Part shown: piece after piece, positions 9,148 to 17,749 of the stretch
How the letters are laid out: the number at the start of each line of letters is the position of its first letter
How positions within the stretch are numbered: the first letter of the stretch is position 1
Assembly: GCA_047974745.1 (NCBI GenBank)
Contig: JBKECO010000006.1
Location: forward strand, 16,505-80,504
Length of the DNA: 64,000 nucleotides
Direction of reading: 5' to 3'
Source: JBKECO01 sp047974745
Lineage (GTDB): Bacteria > Bacillota > Clostridia > Lachnospirales > Lachnospiraceae
Position numbers and translations under genes: made by a program
Notes under the pieces: model-generated
Databases searched by the model: none
The model's input: only the letters and a program-made list of their open reading frames with translations
What the model was told of the DNA's origin: nothing

Positions 9148-9960
9148 ATGACAGACTTTACGCAAAATAACACAAGCAATTCCATTGAATATGCCCCAAA
9201 AAAGGCTGGAATTCCAGGGAGCACTCTGAAGCTGATAGCCATTTTCACCATGCTGATCGATCATATCGCAGCTTCCTTTTTGAATGGTTATCTGACACTA
9301 TATGCAGCCTCCGAATCACCAGATCCTTCTGTATTAAATCAACTTTATCTTCTCTATACTATTATGCGACTGATTGGCAGGATCGCTTTCCCCATCTTTT
9401 GTTTTCTACTTGTTGAAGGCTTTATACATACCAGGAATCCCTATAAATACGGCATTCGCCTGTTCTTATTCGCTTTGATTTCTGAGTTTCCCTTCGACCT
9501 TGCATTTTCCGGTGAGCTCTTTGACTGGAGTCATCAGAATGTATATTTTACACTTTTCCTCGGGCTGGCTGCGATCTATGCTATGCAGTACATCGAGAAA
9601 AAGCTGAGTCTGAGTCATATGGCCAGCGCAGTGAGCAATATCGGTGTTCTAATACCCTTTATGCTATTAGCAGGTGTCATGAAAACAGACTATAGTGCCT
9701 TTGGTGTAATGACGATCGCTGTTATATACTTTTTGAGAAGCCAGAAGGTCATCGCAATGATCACTGCCAATATCTGTCTGACTGTCATGTCCTTATTTGA
9801 GATTTCTGGATTTCTGTCTGTCATTGCAGTGAAATTCTATAATGGCGAACGCGGTCTGTCCTTGAAATATGTTTTTTACCTGTTTTATCCTGTACACTTG
9901 TTCCTGCTCTATCTCCTATGCGTTGCGGCCGGAATTTATTCCTTTCCTTTTACAGTGTAG
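9148..9960 (+). CDS. TraX-like integral membrane protein
   Basis: A polytopic membrane protein of 270 residues. The opening LKLIAIFTMLIDHIAASF and the later RIAFPIFCFLLVEGFIHT are hallmarks of the TraX family. TraX of the F plasmid acetylates pilin; chromosomal homologues in Firmicutes lack pilus partners and their substrate is unknown. About eight hydrophobic segments are visible. No conjugation genes are nearby, so a role in conjugation is unlikely here. The last 11 bases overlap the convergent antiporter gene tail to tail. The start is preceded by GAAAGGA, directly after the repeat element. Confidence 0.85.
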   Translation: MTDFTQNNTSNSIEYAPKKAGIPGSTLKLIAIFTMLIDHIAASFLNGYLTLYAASESPDPSVLNQLYLLYTIMRLIGRIAFPIFCFLLVEGFIHTRNPYKYGIRLFLFALISEFPFDLAFSGELFDWSHQNVYFTLFLGLAAIYAMQYIEKKLSLSHMASAVSNIGVLIPFMLLAGVMKTDYSAFGVMTIAVIYFLRSQKVIAMITANICLTVMSLFEISGFLSVIAVKFYNGERGLSLKYVFYLFYPVHLFLLYLLCVAAGIYSFPFTV

Positions 9961-11167
9961 CCTTTTGGTTCTCAGTAACATCATCATGATAGGGATCCTT
10001 CTTCATAACGATTTTCAACAGGATCGGTGTAAGCAGTGTAGTTACAATAACCACAAATACGATGGGTGCAAAAAGGGAATCACTCAGCAGACCATAGCTG
10101 TAGCCCTTTTGCGCAACGATCAGCGCCACCTCACCTCTTGAAATCATTCCAACTCCAACTTCAAGGGCATGTCTTTTTCTGTAGCCGCAGATCCTCGCTC
10201 CAGCACCACAGCCCAGAACTTTTGTTAGAATGGCAACGATCAGAAGTGCCAGTGAAAACAAGATCATATAGGGTGACATTCCACTCAGGGATGTTTTAAA
10301 ACCAATGCTGGCAAAAAAGATCGGCGAAAAGATCAAATAGGATGGAATCTCAACTCTTCGCTTGATATAGGCACTGACCTTCATATTGCATAGCATCAGC
10401 CCGGCAAAATAAGCTCCGGTGATATCAGCAATTTCAAAAAATTCTTCTGATAAAAACGCAAGGATAAAGCAGAAAGAAACCGCCAAAATAACGGTACGCC
10501 TTTTGTTATCCTCCATCTCAATGATATGTCGAAATCTCGAAACGATAAATGCAACCATTGCCATAAATATAAAATAAACAAATATTTTCATCATTACAAA
10601 GGCAGGGTGTGTCTCCGATCCCTGCATACTCGTCACGATCGTCAGGACTATAATACCTAGAATGTCATCAATAATAGCAGCACCTAGAATTGTACAGCCT
10701 ACCTTTCCCCTGAACTTTCCAAGTTCACGAAGTGTCTCCACCGTAATACTAACTGATGTAGCCGTCAGTACAACACCGATAAAAATTCCTCTCATGATCT
10801 GTAACGTGGACAGATCTCCTTTTGAGAAAAATAACAGATAGACACCAAATCCACCGATCAGAGGCAGCAGCACCCCAAGGCATGCTATAATAGCAGAAGC
10901 TTTTCCATTCTTCTTCAGTTCCTTTAAATCTGTCTCCAGACCTGCATTGAACATGAGGAGAATGACTCCTAGCTCAGCCATATTATATAAAAAAATACCG
11001 TTATCCCCTTCTAACGATATCAGATTCAGCACAGATGGTCCAAGAATGATTCCCGCAGTCAAAGCCCCGACAACAGCCGGCATATGTACTCTTCTTGAAA
11101 AAATACCAAATACTTTTGTTGAGATTAAAATAACTGCAAGATATACTAAAAACTCATAAGATTCCAT
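9950..11167 (-). CDS. CPA2-type cation:proton antiporter
   Basis: A 405-residue membrane protein with about 12 hydrophobic segments. The conserved acidic pair in AIIDDILGI (about residues 163-171) and the block ITGAYFAGLMLCN identify the Na+/H+ exchanger (CPA2/KefB-NapA) superfamily. It lacks the RCK/TrkA-N domain of full-length Kef proteins, so it is more like NapA/GerN-type exchangers exporting Na+ or K+ for H+. It ends overlapping TraX by 11 bases. It follows murI by 54 bases on the same strand and may share its transcript. Confidence 0.88.
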   Translation of the reverse strand: MESYEFLVYLAVILISTKVFGIFSRRVHMPAVVGALTAGIILGPSVLNLISLEGDNGIFLYNMAELGVILLMFNAGLETDLKELKKNGKASAIIACLGVLLPLIGGFGVYLLFFSKGDLSTLQIMRGIFIGVVLTATSVSITVETLRELGKFRGKVGCTILGAAIIDDILGIIVLTIVTSMQGSETHPAFVMMKIFVYFIFMAMVAFIVSRFRHIIEMEDNKRRTVILAVSFCFILAFLSEEFFEIADITGAYFAGLMLCNMKVSAYIKRRVEIPSYLIFSPIFFASIGFKTSLSGMSPYMILFSLALLIVAILTKVLGCGAGARICGYRKRHALEVGVGMISRGEVALIVAQKGYSYGLLSDSLFAPIVFVVIVTTLLTPILLKIVMKKDPYHDDVTENQKATL

Positions 11168-11221
11168 GATTTTCCCCCTGTAAAAACAAACACACTACTT
11201 ATATGATAGCTATTTATCCTT

Positions 11222-12019
11222 TCAGTTGCAAGATGAAATCAAAAGTTGCCCACAAAGGCGGCACTTGTCATTGCCTGGAAGGCTGTTAAAGATCTGCACT
11301 TCTCCATGAACCAGTGAAGTGTTTAACATATCAGTTATCTTTAGTCTGCGCTGGGTCTCTCTTGCAGTTCCTGCCCCGCCATCATAAAGAGGAACATCAC
11401 CCAGAACCTTTCGGATCGCCTTTTTTGCAAAAGGAAAATGTGTGCAACCGAGAACGACACTTCCGATCTGTTCCCTGGAATAAGGCGAAAATAAAGACTC
11501 CAGATATTGATGCAGCCGATCGGAATTCAGCTCTCCCCGTTCAATGAACTCCACCAGTTCGGGACTTGGAATGCTGGTGATTACAGCCTGATCCTGATAA
11601 CTTTGCATAAGAGTCGCAAATTTTTGCTCACGTAAAGTCATCGGTGTTGCCAGTACCAGAATTCTGCTGCCATCTCCTGCCTCCACTGCAGGTTTGAGTG
11701 CCGGTTCGATTCCTATGACCGGCAGCTGATACTGATCCCTCAGCAGCTCGATCGCCGCACTTGTAGCCGTATTGCAGGCGATCACAATTGCTTTTGCACC
11801 TTTCTGGATCAGTGAATTTGTATGCTGCAGTGTCAGCTCTCTCACCTCATCTAGACTCTTCGTTCCATATGGCGCATTCTCTGAATCTCCAAAATAAATA
11901 TAGTTCTCATTCGGCATAAGTTCGACAAGTGCCTTCAGGACACTGATTCCACCCACTCCAGAATCAAATACAGCGATCGGATTCTCTCTGTTGCTAGACA
12001 TTGTTTGTTTATCAGGCAT
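11222..12019 (-). CDS. murI: Glutamate racemase
   Basis: Cofactor-independent racemase making D-glutamate for peptidoglycan. From the preferred ATG (MPDKQTMSSN, 265 residues) the catalytic cysteines are C82 (ACNTATS) and C192 (GCTHFP), with the substrate loop FDSGVGG at 18-24. I chose this start because GGAAGGG lies 8 bases upstream. A longer reading from GTG at 12058 would place the start inside the terminator hairpin of the previous gene and adds a non-conserved leader. Confidence 0.95.
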   Translation of the reverse strand: MPDKQTMSSNRENPIAVFDSGVGGISVLKALVELMPNENYIYFGDSENAPYGTKSLDEVRELTLQHTNSLIQKGAKAIVIACNTATSAAIELLRDQYQLPVIGIEPALKPAVEAGDGSRILVLATPMTLREQKFATLMQSYQDQAVITSIPSPELVEFIERGELNSDRLHQYLESLFSPYSREQIGSVVLGCTHFPFAKKAIRKVLGDVPLYDGGAGTARETQRRLKITDMLNTSLVHGEVQIFNSLPGNDKCRLCGQLLISSCN

Positions 12020-12044
12020 TTCAAATTCCCTTCCAACCATTGAT

Positions 12045-12079
12045 AAAACGAAGCCCACACATGTAACTGCGTGGACTTC
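12045..12079 (-). terminator. Terminator-like hairpin between the DUF6106-like gene and murI
   Basis: On the minus strand a 12-base stem (12068-12079 with 12050-12061) pairs fully if two G-U pairs are allowed, and is followed by GTTTTATC. The wobble pattern fits RNA from the minus strand only. The T-tract is short, so partial read-through into murI is likely. Confidence 0.65.
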
Positions 12080-12085
12080 GTAACA

Positions 12086-12586
12086 TTAGAGCTTTACCTT
12101 TTGCGGATATTTCTCTCTGATTTTCGTAAGCATCTCTTCATCTGGCTCGAAAAAGATCAGCTTCTTATTCCCTGACTGATTTACATGAATCACATATTTT
12201 TTTCCATTTTCCATTCCGCTGGATACATCCTTTTTGGAAAGCTGCGGATCCTTTTCCAGATTGAACATCCTTGGATCTGATGCCGGTATCATCTCGATCA
12301 CATCATCCATACGCAGAGTATACACCTTCTTACGACGTCTCTTATCTGTAATTCTGTCGATCGTCAGATCCCCATCAAAATAAAAATATTCATATTCAAT
12401 TCCGGAATGCAGCCATACGATCCAGAGCAGTACAGCAAGTACAGCAAATGGAAGAAAAAAAAGTCCCGGAATCAATACTGTGCCAGCTGCCGCTGCAATC
12501 GTCAAGCCTAGAAGAATGTAGCGGATCACCAGATTCGTTGTAGTTGGTTTTGCCTTAATCAGCACTGTCTTTTGAAAATCATACAT
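12086..12586 (-). CDS. Small membrane protein, DUF6106-like
   Basis: A 166-residue protein with a short cytoplasmic N-terminus (MYDFQKTVLIKAKPTT), two adjacent transmembrane helices at about 21-59 and a soluble C-terminal part with alternating charged and hydrophobic strands (IEYEYFYFDGDLTIDRITDK) resembling a bacterial PH-like domain. It resembles the uncharacterised clostridial DUF6106 family; that name is from memory. It lies between an SseB-like gene and murI. No function can be assigned. Confidence 0.65.
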   Translation of the reverse strand: MYDFQKTVLIKAKPTTTNLVIRYILLGLTIAAAAGTVLIPGLFFLPFAVLAVLLWIVWLHSGIEYEYFYFDGDLTIDRITDKRRRKKVYTLRMDDVIEMIPASDPRMFNLEKDPQLSKKDVSSGMENGKKYVIHVNQSGNKKLIFFEPDEEMLTKIREKYPQKVKL

Positions 12587-12616
12587 TGTATTTCTTCACC
12601 TTATCCTTCTTATAAG

Positions 12617-13579
12617 CTAATCCACCTGGTTCTGCTCATTCTGTATCAGTTCCATGATTCTGGAAATCTCTGCGCCTTCTACCGGAGCCGGTCCATACAC
12701 GGTATGTCTGCCCTCAGAATCCACACTTCCCAGGTTCAGCTCTCCCTTATCTCTGCCCTTTTCAATGGTAAAATAATGCACTTCTCCTGAGACAGGGTTG
12801 TTGGTAATATAGATTCGGTAACAAAGCAAAGCTGCTGTTTTGATTTCAGGCAGATCCACAACAGTCAGCTGCAGCTGTTCGGAAATATTAAGTGACATCA
12901 GATCGAATTCTGACTCCTGATAAGGACAAAGCTTACCATCTGTGAAAACCGATTGATAGATCTCATGGATAAATCTCCCCTTCTTCGTCTTCAGTTCTTC
13001 CATGAAATTTGAGTTTTCATCAAAAAGACGTCTTGGTATCTCACTGAATTCCGCTTTCTGTCTCAGCATGACCTGAATCTGCTGAGGTGTCATCTGGGTC
13101 TGATTGATCTGCTGTTTCCCTGCTTCAACAGCCTCTTCCTCTTTGCGGATCGCAGTCAGAAGGTCCTTATTAAATAACAGATTTTCTGAAAAAGGATTCA
13201 ATACGATTCCACTGATGTTCATCTTCTCGTTCAATGCCAATAAATAAGCTCCTCGAAATGGCATATTCATCATGATATCCGACTTGGGTTCCTTTGGTAT
13301 CTGTGGTGCTGATGTATAGATGGCCAGAAAGGTGAGTCCCTCTTTATTCTTTATGATCGTTGGTGCAGGTTTTATATGTTCCGGCAGCTTGAACTGCGCT
13401 CCGGGATTCTGTTTAGACTGTGCCTGTATCAACTTTCTATCCTCTTCTGACTGTACCAAGGCTGGAACAAGAAACACTGTTCTTCTCGCCTGATCGATCA
13501 ATAGCCGCAGATTTTCTTTGGAAGGATCTGCCTTATACTGTTTCATGAGTTCTTCTGTTCTTTGCGCTTCCTGATTCAT
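12617..13579 (-). CDS. SseB family protein
   Basis: A soluble protein of 320 residues from the preferred ATG (MNQEAQRTEE), which follows GGAGAAGC; an upstream ATG at 13648 adds a basic leader without a good ribosome site. Residues of about 20-130 (VFLVPA, TFLAIYTS, YLLALNEKMNISGIVLNPF) match the SseB N-terminal domain, found widely in Firmicutes and distinct in role from the Salmonella effector chaperone that gave the name. The C-terminal half (about 190-320) is less conserved and contains a Gln-rich stretch. Function unknown. Confidence 0.75.
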   Translation of the reverse strand: MNQEAQRTEELMKQYKADPSKENLRLLIDQARRTVFLVPALVQSEEDRKLIQAQSKQNPGAQFKLPEHIKPAPTIIKNKEGLTFLAIYTSAPQIPKEPKSDIMMNMPFRGAYLLALNEKMNISGIVLNPFSENLLFNKDLLTAIRKEEEAVEAGKQQINQTQMTPQQIQVMLRQKAEFSEIPRRLFDENSNFMEELKTKKGRFIHEIYQSVFTDGKLCPYQESEFDLMSLNISEQLQLTVVDLPEIKTAALLCYRIYITNNPVSGEVHYFTIEKGRDKGELNLGSVDSEGRHTVYGPAPVEGAEISRIMELIQNEQNQVD

Positions 13580-13665
13580 TCTGCTTCTCCATATCTTCCT
13601 GAATTTCGCTGATGGGACTATTATAACATGTCGAATACGAAAACGCACGGAAAGTTATTTCAAAA

Positions 13666-15933
13666 TCACGAGCCGCTCTGTATCACACGGATTTTCGTCC
13701 AGCCCGGTAAAAGCTGTACCTGCTGCTCCTCTCCATTGAAAAACAGCTTCCTGCTTTGTTTTCTCCCTGACCAGATGGACAGCTCCCTTACCTTTTGATC
13801 TTTCCAGGAAACATCTGCCTTCAGCCCACCTTTTACGTACACCACCAATCTGCCATCCGGAAAACTCCTGGGAATTGCCGGAAGGAACCGAACCATTTCA
13901 TCATGACCTTGAACCAGCATCTCCGTAAGTCCCATGGTAAGCCCTGTATTGCCATCCAGTTCATACACATGATCAAATGCGCCTGCTCCTCTTGTAGGTG
14001 GATGATAGATCATGCCGTTTGGCTCTCTTAGTTTTGAAAGCATATCTTGGACATGTGCATATGCCTTCTCACCATTCCATAATCTCGCCTCATACAAAAG
14101 CAGCAAGGATCGTGCCCAGCCAGTATCTTCCCAGTTCTCCTTCGGTGTCAGCTTCTGAATCAGTGTATGTTCGATAGCTTCGGCAAGTTCAGGTGTTTTA
14201 TCAGGTGTGATCTGTGCAAATGGGAACAGACCCAGCAAGTGACTTGTATGTCGGTGCTGCCGATCTGGAATAATGAAATCTGTATCATATTCAGCCAGTG
14301 TTCCATCCTCACGTATTCTATATGGCAGAAGCTTTGGGAGTATTCCTGCAACAGCTTTTATCATTGCAGGGTCAGACACTTCACTGTCCGACAATTCTTC
14401 TGCTGCCTTCAGGTAGATCTGGAACAGTTCTCGGATCATAATGATCTCATAAGTGCATCCCATGCTGATCTGAAAGGTCTCTCCTTCCCAAAGAAATGAG
14501 TTTTCCGGGGAAATAGATGGTCCACTTGTATAGATCCCATCTTCCCTCTGATACACATAAGCGGTAAAAAATCGAACCATTTCCTCAAGAAGAGGGAATA
14601 CTTCTTCCTTCAGGAATGTTTTCTCTCCAGTATATAAATACTCCTCCCAGTATTGCATAAAAAGCCACAACCCACCAGTCGGACAAGGAGCGATGGGGGA
14701 AGCCCAGTAGGGCGCTGCAAATCCCCATGCATTGGAAACCAGTTCAGCGACCCAGCCCGGTCTTCCATAGGATAGCTTTGCACATTCTCTGCCATTTGGA
14801 ATCAACGACTTCTCCATCCATCGATACAGCGGTCTTTGTGAATCCAGCATCCCCATTGCACCACTGATCCAATAGTTCATCTGTGTATTGATATCCAGAT
14901 GCATATCGCAGGTCCAGCCAATATTGCATGCAACACTATCGTTCCAAATGCCCTGCAGATGAGCAGGCAGTATGGAATCCTTCCTGGAAGAAGACAGCAG
15001 GAGATATTTTCCATAGGCAAAAGAAGTCTCCAACAGATAGGTTTCTTCCGACTTTTGCTCGAACTGAAGTAACGTCTTCTCCATAAGTGGAACAAAATCC
15101 CTTTTGTGTCTTTCTTTGAGTTCCTTGAAGCTGAAGCCTGATGTCCGTTCATATTGCTGCTTCACAGCCAATTGACCAGCTTCATATTCCAGCTGCTGAT
15201 TCGCATTTTTTTCATCATAGATAAAATCTGTTGCAAAAAATACACGTATTGTGGAGCATTTTGCATTTCTCACAAACATATTTCCATCCACAGCCTCAAG
15301 CTCACCATCAGAGCTGACAACGATCAGTCCATCCAGCATCGTACCGCAATTTTTATCACAATGCATCGTTTCATAGGCATATTCCTTCAATGTGATCTTA
15401 TTGCCCTCACTATAATGGGTTCCTGTATGATTCATAGATTCCCATGTAATACTATAATCCTGGGATTCCTCACTTTTTATCTCCATTGCAAACAAGCGAT
15501 CGGGACTGGAGGTAAACATCTTTTCCACGAGTCCGGATCTTTTGTTTGTCACGATTCCTGTCCTTAAATTCAAATTTCTTGTAACTTTGGAATCCGAATT
15601 CTGCTTCAGATATCTGATTTTCATTTTTCCGACTGGGAGATTTGTCCCATAATTTTCTCTTACACCGATAAAACTGTCTGCTTCTTCCTTGACTTTCTTA
15701 TGATCCCCTTGAAGCGAAGCAAGCCGCATGCGCTCAAAAGCTTCGGCTGCATGCGGCTGGTTATGATTCCTGCTTCGTTCTCCGGAATAGAATGTATTCT
15801 CGGAGAAAATAATTTCTTCATTAGGAAAGGAGCCAAATACCATGGCTCCCATGTGACCATTGCCAAGTGGATACGCTTCACCCCATCTATTCGCCGGCGT
15901 GTTCTGTCTCAACCTGAGATTTTTCATAGTCAT
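13666..15933 (-). CDS. GH95 glycosidase (alpha-L-fucosidase/galactosidase family)
   Basis: A 755-residue enzyme of glycoside hydrolase family 95, inverting enzymes that mostly remove alpha-1,2-L-fucose. The N-terminal beta domain opens with WGEAYPLGNGHMGAMVFG (17-34). The (alpha/alpha)6 barrel holds the general acid candidate E477 (PSISPEN) and the base-side D660 (YELDGNTG). The usual Asn-x-Asn pair reads D347-I-N349 in HLDINTQMNYW. There is no signal peptide, so it acts on imported sugar. It lies 64 bases after the ABC permease genes on the same strand and probably degrades their cargo. Confidence 0.9.
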   Translation of the reverse strand: MTMKNLRLRQNTPANRWGEAYPLGNGHMGAMVFGSFPNEEIIFSENTFYSGERSRNHNQPHAAEAFERMRLASLQGDHKKVKEEADSFIGVRENYGTNLPVGKMKIRYLKQNSDSKVTRNLNLRTGIVTNKRSGLVEKMFTSSPDRLFAMEIKSEESQDYSITWESMNHTGTHYSEGNKITLKEYAYETMHCDKNCGTMLDGLIVVSSDGELEAVDGNMFVRNAKCSTIRVFFATDFIYDEKNANQQLEYEAGQLAVKQQYERTSGFSFKELKERHKRDFVPLMEKTLLQFEQKSEETYLLETSFAYGKYLLLSSSRKDSILPAHLQGIWNDSVACNIGWTCDMHLDINTQMNYWISGAMGMLDSQRPLYRWMEKSLIPNGRECAKLSYGRPGWVAELVSNAWGFAAPYWASPIAPCPTGGLWLFMQYWEEYLYTGEKTFLKEEVFPLLEEMVRFFTAYVYQREDGIYTSGPSISPENSFLWEGETFQISMGCTYEIIMIRELFQIYLKAAEELSDSEVSDPAMIKAVAGILPKLLPYRIREDGTLAEYDTDFIIPDRQHRHTSHLLGLFPFAQITPDKTPELAEAIEHTLIQKLTPKENWEDTGWARSLLLLYEARLWNGEKAYAHVQDMLSKLREPNGMIYHPPTRGAGAFDHVYELDGNTGLTMGLTEMLVQGHDEMVRFLPAIPRSFPDGRLVVYVKGGLKADVSWKDQKVRELSIWSGRKQSRKLFFNGEEQQVQLLPGWTKIRVIQSGS

Positions 15934-15997
15934 TTCCTCTTATTCTATTTTTTATATCTTTTTTCATTCTTACTTACTATATTTAGGATTGTGATTC

Positions 15998-16822
15998 CTA
16001 CTCTTTCACTGCACCTGATGTCAGACCACCAACGATGTATCTTTGACCGATCATATAGACAATGATGACTGGTATACAAGTCAGGACAATATCTGCAAAA
16101 ATATACTGCCAGTTATTTGTATTTCTGCCAAAGAACTGATATACAGCCATTGTCATTGGAAACAGTTTGCTTGAACTTGACAGATACAGTGGTGTCAGGA
16201 AGTCACTCCATACTCCCATGAACTGAAGAATAAAACAAGTCACCAGAGTCGGTTTTAATAACGGCATAATGATCTTGAAGAACAGCCCCACCGGACCGAT
16301 TCCATCAATGACTGCTGCTTCATCCATCTCGACCGGTACTGATAATACAAAGTTCCTGATTGTGAATACACAGAAAGGAATCATGGCACTTAAAAATGTG
16401 ACGATTATTCCGATTCTGGTATTGGTCAAGTGAAAGACCTGCAGCACTCTTACCAAAGTAACATAGTTGATTGGAAAAAATAGTCCGCAAAGAACGAAGA
16501 AATATAAAAAGTTATTGACTTTCGTTCTTTTCCTGCACATGATGAATGCTGCCATCGCACAGATGATCACCCCTATTCCGGTGGCCAACAGTGCATAAAT
16601 CAAGCTGTTTGAAAATCCCTGTACCAGTTTTGCTTTTTCTATAACTTCCGGATAATTGGAAAATACCCATTCTGTTGGCAGCTTTAAATTCATTCTGGCT
16701 GCCTCCCCCTTCGTCTTGAAGGAGTTGATCAAAACCATGTAGAGCGGCAGCAGCACGATCAATCCGAGAATGACACACAGTGCATGCTTTAATATACTTA
16801 CGATTACTTTTTTTGCATCCAT
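15998..16822 (-). CDS. Sugar ABC transporter permease (MalG type)
   Basis: Inner-membrane subunit of a CUT1-type oligosaccharide importer, 274 residues with six transmembrane segments. The EAA loop that contacts the ATPase is at about 185-205 (EMDEAAVIDGIGPVGLFFKI). The start lies one base after the end of the partner permease, with AGGAGG inside that gene, indicating translational coupling. No ATPase gene is present in the locus; such systems commonly borrow a shared MsmK/UgpC-type ATPase encoded elsewhere. Confidence 0.93.
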   Translation of the reverse strand: MDAKKVIVSILKHALCVILGLIVLLPLYMVLINSFKTKGEAARMNLKLPTEWVFSNYPEVIEKAKLVQGFSNSLIYALLATGIGVIICAMAAFIMCRKRTKVNNFLYFFVLCGLFFPINYVTLVRVLQVFHLTNTRIGIIVTFLSAMIPFCVFTIRNFVLSVPVEMDEAAVIDGIGPVGLFFKIIMPLLKPTLVTCFILQFMGVWSDFLTPLYLSSSSKLFPMTMAVYQFFGRNTNNWQYIFADIVLTCIPVIIVYMIGQRYIVGGLTSGAVKE

Positions 16823-16823
16823 A

Positions 16824-17705
16824 CTACTGCTGTACCTCCTGTCTGCTCATTACTTTTACGACCATGATACCTGCGAGTGCCGATACCACCAGGAGAATTG
16901 CATTCATGGCTGTTGACATACCATACTGTCCATTCGAGTAGAGTTGGAATGCGTAAGTCGTCATAACTTCTGTCGCATGACCCGGACCACCATTCGTCAG
17001 AACGTATACAATATCAAATACCTTTAAACCGTACGTGATACCGAAAACCAAGTTGATCATGATTGCTCCAGACATCATTGGTAGTGTTACGTATCTGACT
17101 TTTTGCCAGAAGCCTGCTCCGTCGATATCCGCTGCTTCATAATAAGAAGTCGGAATCGTGTTCAGTCCAGCCAGAAAGATCGTCATGACATAACCGATAC
17201 CACGCCAGGCATCCACGCCATAGATGGATTTCCATACAATATCGAGATCAGAAAGCCATTTTTGTTTTAGAAATCCCATATGCAGGAAATCTAATGTTAC
17301 ATTTAGCAATCCGGTGTTGTAGCTAAGAACGGATTTGAATATAATACCAATAATAACAAACGGTAAAATGGAAGGCAGATAGAACAAGGTTCTGAAAAAT
17401 CCCTGACCTTTAATTCCCTTCTGCAATAAAATTGCAAGGAAGAACGCTGGTACCAGCTTCACTATATTGGAAACAATCGTAAATTTTAATGTGTTATAGA
17501 TACCAAATGCATAGTCTTTATCCGATGTGAATATTTCCTTATAGTTCTCTAATCCCACAAAATTCAAACCATTTAATGTACTTCTAGCATTCCAGTCTGT
17601 AAATGAGTACACAATACCAAGCAAACTTGGAAATAGGAAGAAAATGACATAAAATGCAAGTGGTAAGATCAAAAACCACTGTGGATATATTTTTTTCTTG
17701 TTCAC
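16824..17705 (-). CDS. Sugar ABC transporter permease (MalF type)
   Basis: Partner permease of 293 residues with six transmembrane segments; the EAA loop reads YYEAADIDGAGFWQKVRYVT. The opening KKKIYPQWFLILPLAFYVIFF is a typical CUT1 first helix. It is encoded between the binding lipoprotein (44 bases upstream) and the MalG-type permease. Together with GH95 the order is binding protein, permease, permease, hydrolase. Confidence 0.93.
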   Translation of the reverse strand: MNKKKIYPQWFLILPLAFYVIFFLFPSLLGIVYSFTDWNARSTLNGLNFVGLENYKEIFTSDKDYAFGIYNTLKFTIVSNIVKLVPAFFLAILLQKGIKGQGFFRTLFYLPSILPFVIIGIIFKSVLSYNTGLLNVTLDFLHMGFLKQKWLSDLDIVWKSIYGVDAWRGIGYVMTIFLAGLNTIPTSYYEAADIDGAGFWQKVRYVTLPMMSGAIMINLVFGITYGLKVFDIVYVLTNGGPGHATEVMTTYAFQLYSNGQYGMSTAMNAILLVVSALAGIMVVKVMSRQEVQQ

Positions 17706-17749
17706 ACTCTGCCTCCTAAAAACTGATCAACTACTATATTTTTATTGAA

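Noticed and set aside
8988..9251. 87-residue minus-strand ORF with repeated CGACHKVLLP
   Set aside because: It is produced by the palindromic repeat and overlaps the start of the TraX gene; no ribosome site and no protein-like composition.
9148..9960. TraX as evidence of a conjugative element
   Set aside because: No relaxase, coupling protein, pilus genes, integrase or attachment repeats lie nearby; chromosomal TraX-like proteins are common in Firmicutes.
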